Shown: one piece after another, positions 60,612 through 64,000 of the stretch
Layout of the letters: every line of letters begins with the position of its first letter
Position numbering within the stretch: position 1 is the stretch's first letter
From: JAHBNG01 sp039028975
GTDB lineage: Bacteria; Chloroflexota; Anaerolineae; Caldilineales; Caldilineaceae
Assembly (NCBI GenBank): GCA_039028975.1
Contig: JBCCHB010000058.1
Span: 27,511-91,510, forward strand
Reading direction: 5' to 3'
Length of the DNA: 64,000 nt
Notes under the pieces: generated by a model
The model's input: only the letters and a program-made list of their open reading frames with translations
Told to the model about the DNA's origin: nothing
The model's database searches: none
Program-made: the position numbers and the translations under genes

Positions 60612-63600
60612 TTATATCGTAAAAGAAATTCGATTTTTCAACACTTGATTATCGAACCGATTGTGAAGAAACATGTATCGCACCGTATCATCGCTGATGC
60701 GCCCCGCAATCAACTGCACCCAATCCTCTGCTCGCTTTAGTGCCTGACGTGCTTCTATAGTATGCCCTAAGGTAGAGAGAACTCTTTCACAATTGAGTAA
60801 TAAGAAGACGGGATCAACAATGCCTACCAACCCTGCATCCTCCACAAATTCCAGAACTTCCTGGACCTGAGCCAACCCTTCTTTCTGTTTGCCTTGTTGT
60901 ACTGCCGCCACGGCTTGGCCCGCAACCGCTTCGTATCGATTGGGATGTTGTTGCGGCTCCCACACGACAATCGCTTCGGTATAAGCCTTATTCGCATCGT
61001 CCCATCGTTCGAGCGTCAGTAAGATATGACCAACTCGGTTGCGTGCTTGCCCTTCCATGCGTGCGAGTCCCTGTGAGGCAAGGCTCTCAATCGCATCTAG
61101 GCCGTAGGCCAAACCCTTCTCGAGTTCCCCGTTCTGCCGCATGGTCATACAGAGATTGGCTTTCAGTAGAGCGCTATCGTCAACCCTCTCGCTCTCTTCT
61201 GCTAGGGCCAGCGCTTGGAGATTATGATCAACTGCTTCTACATACATCCCTGCAAACTGCTCGGCGAGAGCCAGATCAAGTAAGGCATTGAGCCTCCCCT
61301 TATAGGCCAATGAATTGGCCCGCTCAAGCAGTTGATGGGCATTGCGAATCGCTAATGCGTAATCACCATACCGAATAGCAACAAACCTAAGAGAGTTAAG
61401 GACTCTCGTGCGTAGATTCTCTTTGTCATCAATCGGGTTTGTTGCTGTGTCTAGCAGCTCCAGCATCTCTTCCAATCGAGCAATTCCTTGAGCAAAATCG
61501 CCACGGAAATGAATCGTATTGATGAAAATACGACTTGCAACTGCGTCGATGTACACACCCAGGTCAGAAGAACCTCGTGTTAGTTTCTCGACCTGATCAA
61601 AATGAAAGTGAACCTGCTCCCAGGCTCCTTCTTCAGCGTAATTATTCGCTAGGTCAATATGAGCCTTTGACTGCAACACGATGTCTTCTGTTAACGTTAA
61701 TACTCGATTGAGTAAGCTAGTTTGTGCCCTTATACTGGCAGTCTTCCTAAAAATACACAGCTCATAGAGCAGCTGAGCGATGATTGAACCGTGTTGAGGG
61801 TCGCTGTCAAAGCGTTTGATTGCATTCTGAAAGAGTTTGTCCCCGTCTGACATTAGGCCAAAATTTCTTATAAAGCTGCCCAGGCAGCTCCCTGACTGTT
61901 GAAGCAAAGCAAAATCGCCAGCGTAGACAGCACTTTGCCAAGCACGACGTATGTTCTCATAGTCACTCAAGAGTTGGTCAGCATATTGGGTGTGCTCTAG
62001 GGTGGCAAGCTTATCCAAATAGTGATGACTGTGTCGATCACGCAAAGCCCTTACTTGATCAGGAGAAAGCTTCTGAACCGCAAATTCCTGCACAAGGGGA
62101 TGCAGATCATAGCGGCCTGCCAGGACTCGTTGTACCAATGAATGTCCTAGCAGAATAGACAGTTCACTCAAGCTGCTGTGCGCCACAGCAGCGGCCGCTA
62201 CTCGATCAAAGCCACCACGGAAAATGGAGAATTGAGCAAGCATCTGCTGCTGATACGAACTAAGCAGCCGCCAAGAGTATTCGAAGACGCCATTCAGACT
62301 TTGATGGTGACCGGCAAGGCTATTAGCCTGATGTGGCTCGACGGTAATCTCGGCAATCGATTGGCTGATTTCGGCAACAGTGAAGTGTTCTACCCAACTG
62401 GCAGCCAACTCGATGCCCAGCGGCAGACCCGCTACCTGTTGGCATATTTCGTATATATGGGGTGTCAGCTCAGGTTCCTTGCCCTCATCAGCAAAATTGG
62501 GCACAATGCGACGTGCCCGCTCTACAAAGAGCGTATATGCTTGGGCTTGGGGCAATCCATCCAGCGAAACGAAAATTTCGCCCTCTACCATCAGTCGGAT
62601 GCGAGATGTGGTTAAGATGTGAACATCCGTATTCGTGAGTAGCGGATAGAGAACATCTTCGGCAGCGTGAACGAGGTGCTCCCAATTATCTAAGACCAAT
62701 AACAACTGCTTGTCGGCCAAATATACGGTTAGATCGGACAAAGGAGCCTGCGCCTCAATTATGGGAAAGCCAATCGCGGCGGCAATGGCCACTGCGATCC
62801 GATCTGGAGCGGTAGCGTTCGACTCGATGCTGGTTAAGGAGACAAACCAAACCCCATGGGGAAACATGGGGACGACTTTGCTTGCCGCAACTTGGGCCAA
62901 GTGAGACTTACCCACGCCGCCGATGCCAAGTAAGCTCACCAGACGTTCTGTGGAAACCAACTGACAGAGACGCTCACTCTCTTCTTCCCGGCCTATCAAA
63001 GATTTCAATTGCGCTACCAGATTGTGGCGCAGAGGTGGTGTAGATTCATTCCCGTTGCGCAGGCGCTCAGCCAATGCTTGGGTGGCAGGTGAAGGCTCCA
63101 CACCAAACTCCTCTTGAAGCATGTTATAGCACTTCGTATACTGGCTCAAAGCGGCCTGGATCTCCCCTTGGGCAGCCAGTGCTTGAATCAGATAGCGATG
63201 AGCTGGCTCGCTCCACGGGTCGAATTCAAGCAACCGCAGGGCCGAACGTTGAGCGGCGACATAATCTCCTCGGCTAATATGCTCCTCTACCAAAAAAGAG
63301 ATAACTTCCTGCATCTGCTGGTGCCAATGTTCCCGCTCTAGCAGCAGCCACTCCTCAAAATCCAGGCTCTCACAGTTGAAACCAGGCAGCAGCTCGCCAC
63401 CATAGTGGCTTAGCGCACCTGCCCAGTCAGATTGCTCAACGGCTTGGCGGAAGCGGGTCACATCCAAGGTGTAGTTGCTCTTTGGGTTGAACTGAACAGT
63501 CTGGCGAGTGATGAGGAAGAAGGGCGGGGCGTCGCTTGCACCCTGTTTCTTGTCATCTTTTAGAAGCTTACGCAGCAGATAAAGAGACTGGCGAAAGTTG

Positions 63601-63791
63601 GCGCGGGCTATCTGCTCCGGTTCGTCAGGCCAGAAGAGGGTCATCAGCACGTCGCGCGGAAAGGCCCGATCTGCTTGTAGAGCAAGATAGACTAGTAGAC
63701 CCTGGATATTGGCCGAACGGAAATGGGTTATGGGTCGGTCATCTAAGGTAACTTGAAAGAGACCAAAGAAGGTGAGGTTTAGGGAAGACAT
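60612..63791 (-). CDS. BTAD/NB-ARC/TPR regulator 3
   Basis: 1,059 residues. The winged-helix/BTAD region is at about 1-255 (MSSLNLTFFGLFQVTLDDRP, ANFRQSLYLLRKLLK). The NB-ARC ATPase has P-loop LLGIGGVGKSHLAQV near 291-305, Walker B LLLVLDNWEHLV and ILTTSRIRL, then GLPLGIELAASW. A long TPR-like C-terminus runs to about 1,040. It is more distant from regulators 1 and 2 than they are from each other and has no small GGGGGC peptide next to it. Instead it faces the CHAT/lipoprotein operon. Upstream it carries GTCAACACTT-type boxes. Confidence 0.88.
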   Translation of the reverse strand: MSSLNLTFFGLFQVTLDDRPITHFRSANIQGLLVYLALQADRAFPRDVLMTLFWPDEPEQIARANFRQSLYLLRKLLKDDKKQGASDAPPFFLITRQTVQFNPKSNYTLDVTRFRQAVEQSDWAGALSHYGGELLPGFNCESLDFEEWLLLEREHWHQQMQEVISFLVEEHISRGDYVAAQRSALRLLEFDPWSEPAHRYLIQALAAQGEIQAALSQYTKCYNMLQEEFGVEPSPATQALAERLRNGNESTPPLRHNLVAQLKSLIGREEESERLCQLVSTERLVSLLGIGGVGKSHLAQVAASKVVPMFPHGVWFVSLTSIESNATAPDRIAVAIAAAIGFPIIEAQAPLSDLTVYLADKQLLLVLDNWEHLVHAAEDVLYPLLTNTDVHILTTSRIRLMVEGEIFVSLDGLPQAQAYTLFVERARRIVPNFADEGKEPELTPHIYEICQQVAGLPLGIELAASWVEHFTVAEISQSIAEITVEPHQANSLAGHHQSLNGVFEYSWRLLSSYQQQMLAQFSIFRGGFDRVAAAAVAHSSLSELSILLGHSLVQRVLAGRYDLHPLVQEFAVQKLSPDQVRALRDRHSHHYLDKLATLEHTQYADQLLSDYENIRRAWQSAVYAGDFALLQQSGSCLGSFIRNFGLMSDGDKLFQNAIKRFDSDPQHGSIIAQLLYELCIFRKTASIRAQTSLLNRVLTLTEDIVLQSKAHIDLANNYAEEGAWEQVHFHFDQVEKLTRGSSDLGVYIDAVASRIFINTIHFRGDFAQGIARLEEMLELLDTATNPIDDKENLRTRVLNSLRFVAIRYGDYALAIRNAHQLLERANSLAYKGRLNALLDLALAEQFAGMYVEAVDHNLQALALAEESERVDDSALLKANLCMTMRQNGELEKGLAYGLDAIESLASQGLARMEGQARNRVGHILLTLERWDDANKAYTEAIVVWEPQQHPNRYEAVAGQAVAAVQQGKQKEGLAQVQEVLEFVEDAGLVGIVDPVFLLLNCERVLSTLGHTIEARQALKRAEDWVQLIAGRISDDTVRYMFLHNRFDNQVLKNRISFTI

Positions 63792-63804
63792 GGAACAATT
63801 TGAC

Positions 63805-63858
63805 CCCTGTTGATGATCTTCCTAAAAGTGTTGACGAACTATTGAAGCCCGCTATCCT
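63805..63858 (-). promoter_or_regulatory. Candidate control region of regulator 3
   Basis: On the minus strand: TATATTAGGATAGCGGGC, then GTTCGTCAACACTTTTAGGA and AGATCATCAACAGG, ending 14 bases before the start codon. The same word order occurs at 51490-51560. Confidence 0.5.
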
Positions 63859-63861
63859 AAT

Positions 63862-64000
63862 ATAGAACCCGTTGGATAAAGTATTCGGACTCCTCCGTTC
63901 TCTGCAACCCATCCCGACTGCAGTTATCGGGGAAGCCTTGCCCCTTTGCCACTCCGCCGCCTGACCGAGACCTTCCTCATGCATGAGGAAGGTCTCGGTC
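63862..64000 (-). pseudogene. Fourth BTAD-type regulator fragment (runs off window)
   Basis: Reading leftward from the window edge it encodes TETFLMHE, then AEWQRGKASPITAVG and, after a one-base frame change, QRTEESEYFIQRVL. These match TETFLMYE, EWQRGKVSP and QRTDEAEYFIQRVL of regulator 2. Homology stops at about 63862, where the control region of regulator 3 begins, so the TPR end is gone. It could be the 3' end of a larger gene beyond the window, but the frameshift makes it non-functional here. Confidence 0.65.
63963..64000. repeat. Perfect 38-base palindrome at the window edge
   Basis: GACCGAGACCTTCCTCAT, GC, then the exact complement ATGAGGAAGGTCTCGGTC. The left arm matches the coding sequence for TETFLMHE; the right arm replaces the expected following codons. 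Confidence 0.85.

Overview
The window looks like a chromosomal contig from an uncultured or little-studied member of the Chloroflexota (Caldilineae/Anaerolineae/Ardenticatenia side). This is an inference from gene style. It has several very large one-component regulators (XRE-AAA-TPR, MalT-like LuxR, BTAD/NB-ARC/TPR), Pro/Thr-linked secreted proteins that end in a YLPFI-type tail, middling G+C, and intergenic spaces packed with palindromic repeats. No rRNA or tRNA gene was recognised by eye.

Layout. 0-11.5 kb: the end of a homoprotocatechuate (4-hydroxyphenylacetate) ring-cleavage cluster (hpaE-hpaD), a PspA protein with a membrane coiled-coil neighbour, two peptidases (PepT and an M19 dipeptidase), and a large membrane protein followed by an MBOAT acyltransferase. 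10.7-19 kb: a metal-dependent cyclase, a two-subunit TPP decarboxylase, a Phd/VapC toxin-antitoxin pair, a LysR regulator divergent from purA, a DUF1992 protein and a beta-CASP nuclease. 19.4-28 kb: a secreted GH10-CBM6 enzyme, a lipoprotein, an XRE-AAA-TPR regulator divergent from a methyltransferase, two fused gene remnants, and Maf. 28.3-39.4 kb: a sugar-type operon (Gfo/Idh, ThuA, epimerase), an O-methyltransferase, a PLP deaminase, a DUF402 protein, a small orphan CRISPR-like array, an alcohol dehydrogenase and a MalT-like regulator. 40.2-46.7 kb: three secreted surface proteins. 47-64 kb: a signalling-rich island.

The most unusual part is that last island. Two paralogous 50-51 residue peptides (47191-47346 and 51783-51935), apparently unreported, share a hydrophobic N-terminus, a conserved VTPS[VL]YA stretch and a Cys-containing tail ending in GGGGGC. 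Each sits head-on to a paralogous regulator of about 1,050 residues (BTAD DNA-binding region, NB-ARC ATPase, TPR C-terminus). Both peptide genes carry the same upstream leader, which could mask the ribosome binding site. The arrangement resembles a duplicated peptide-signal/TPR-receptor module. Nearby are an NB-ARC remnant, a third BTAD regulator, a frameshifted fourth copy at the window edge, an RTX/thrombospondin-type secreted protein, and a CHAT-protease/TM/helical-repeat protein in operon with a lipoprotein.

The second theme is repeats. At least ten families of palindromic or direct intergenic repeats of 80-180 bp are present, some in two to four copies. Several such sequences also lie in frame inside regulator coding regions, including one just after an ATP-binding loop.
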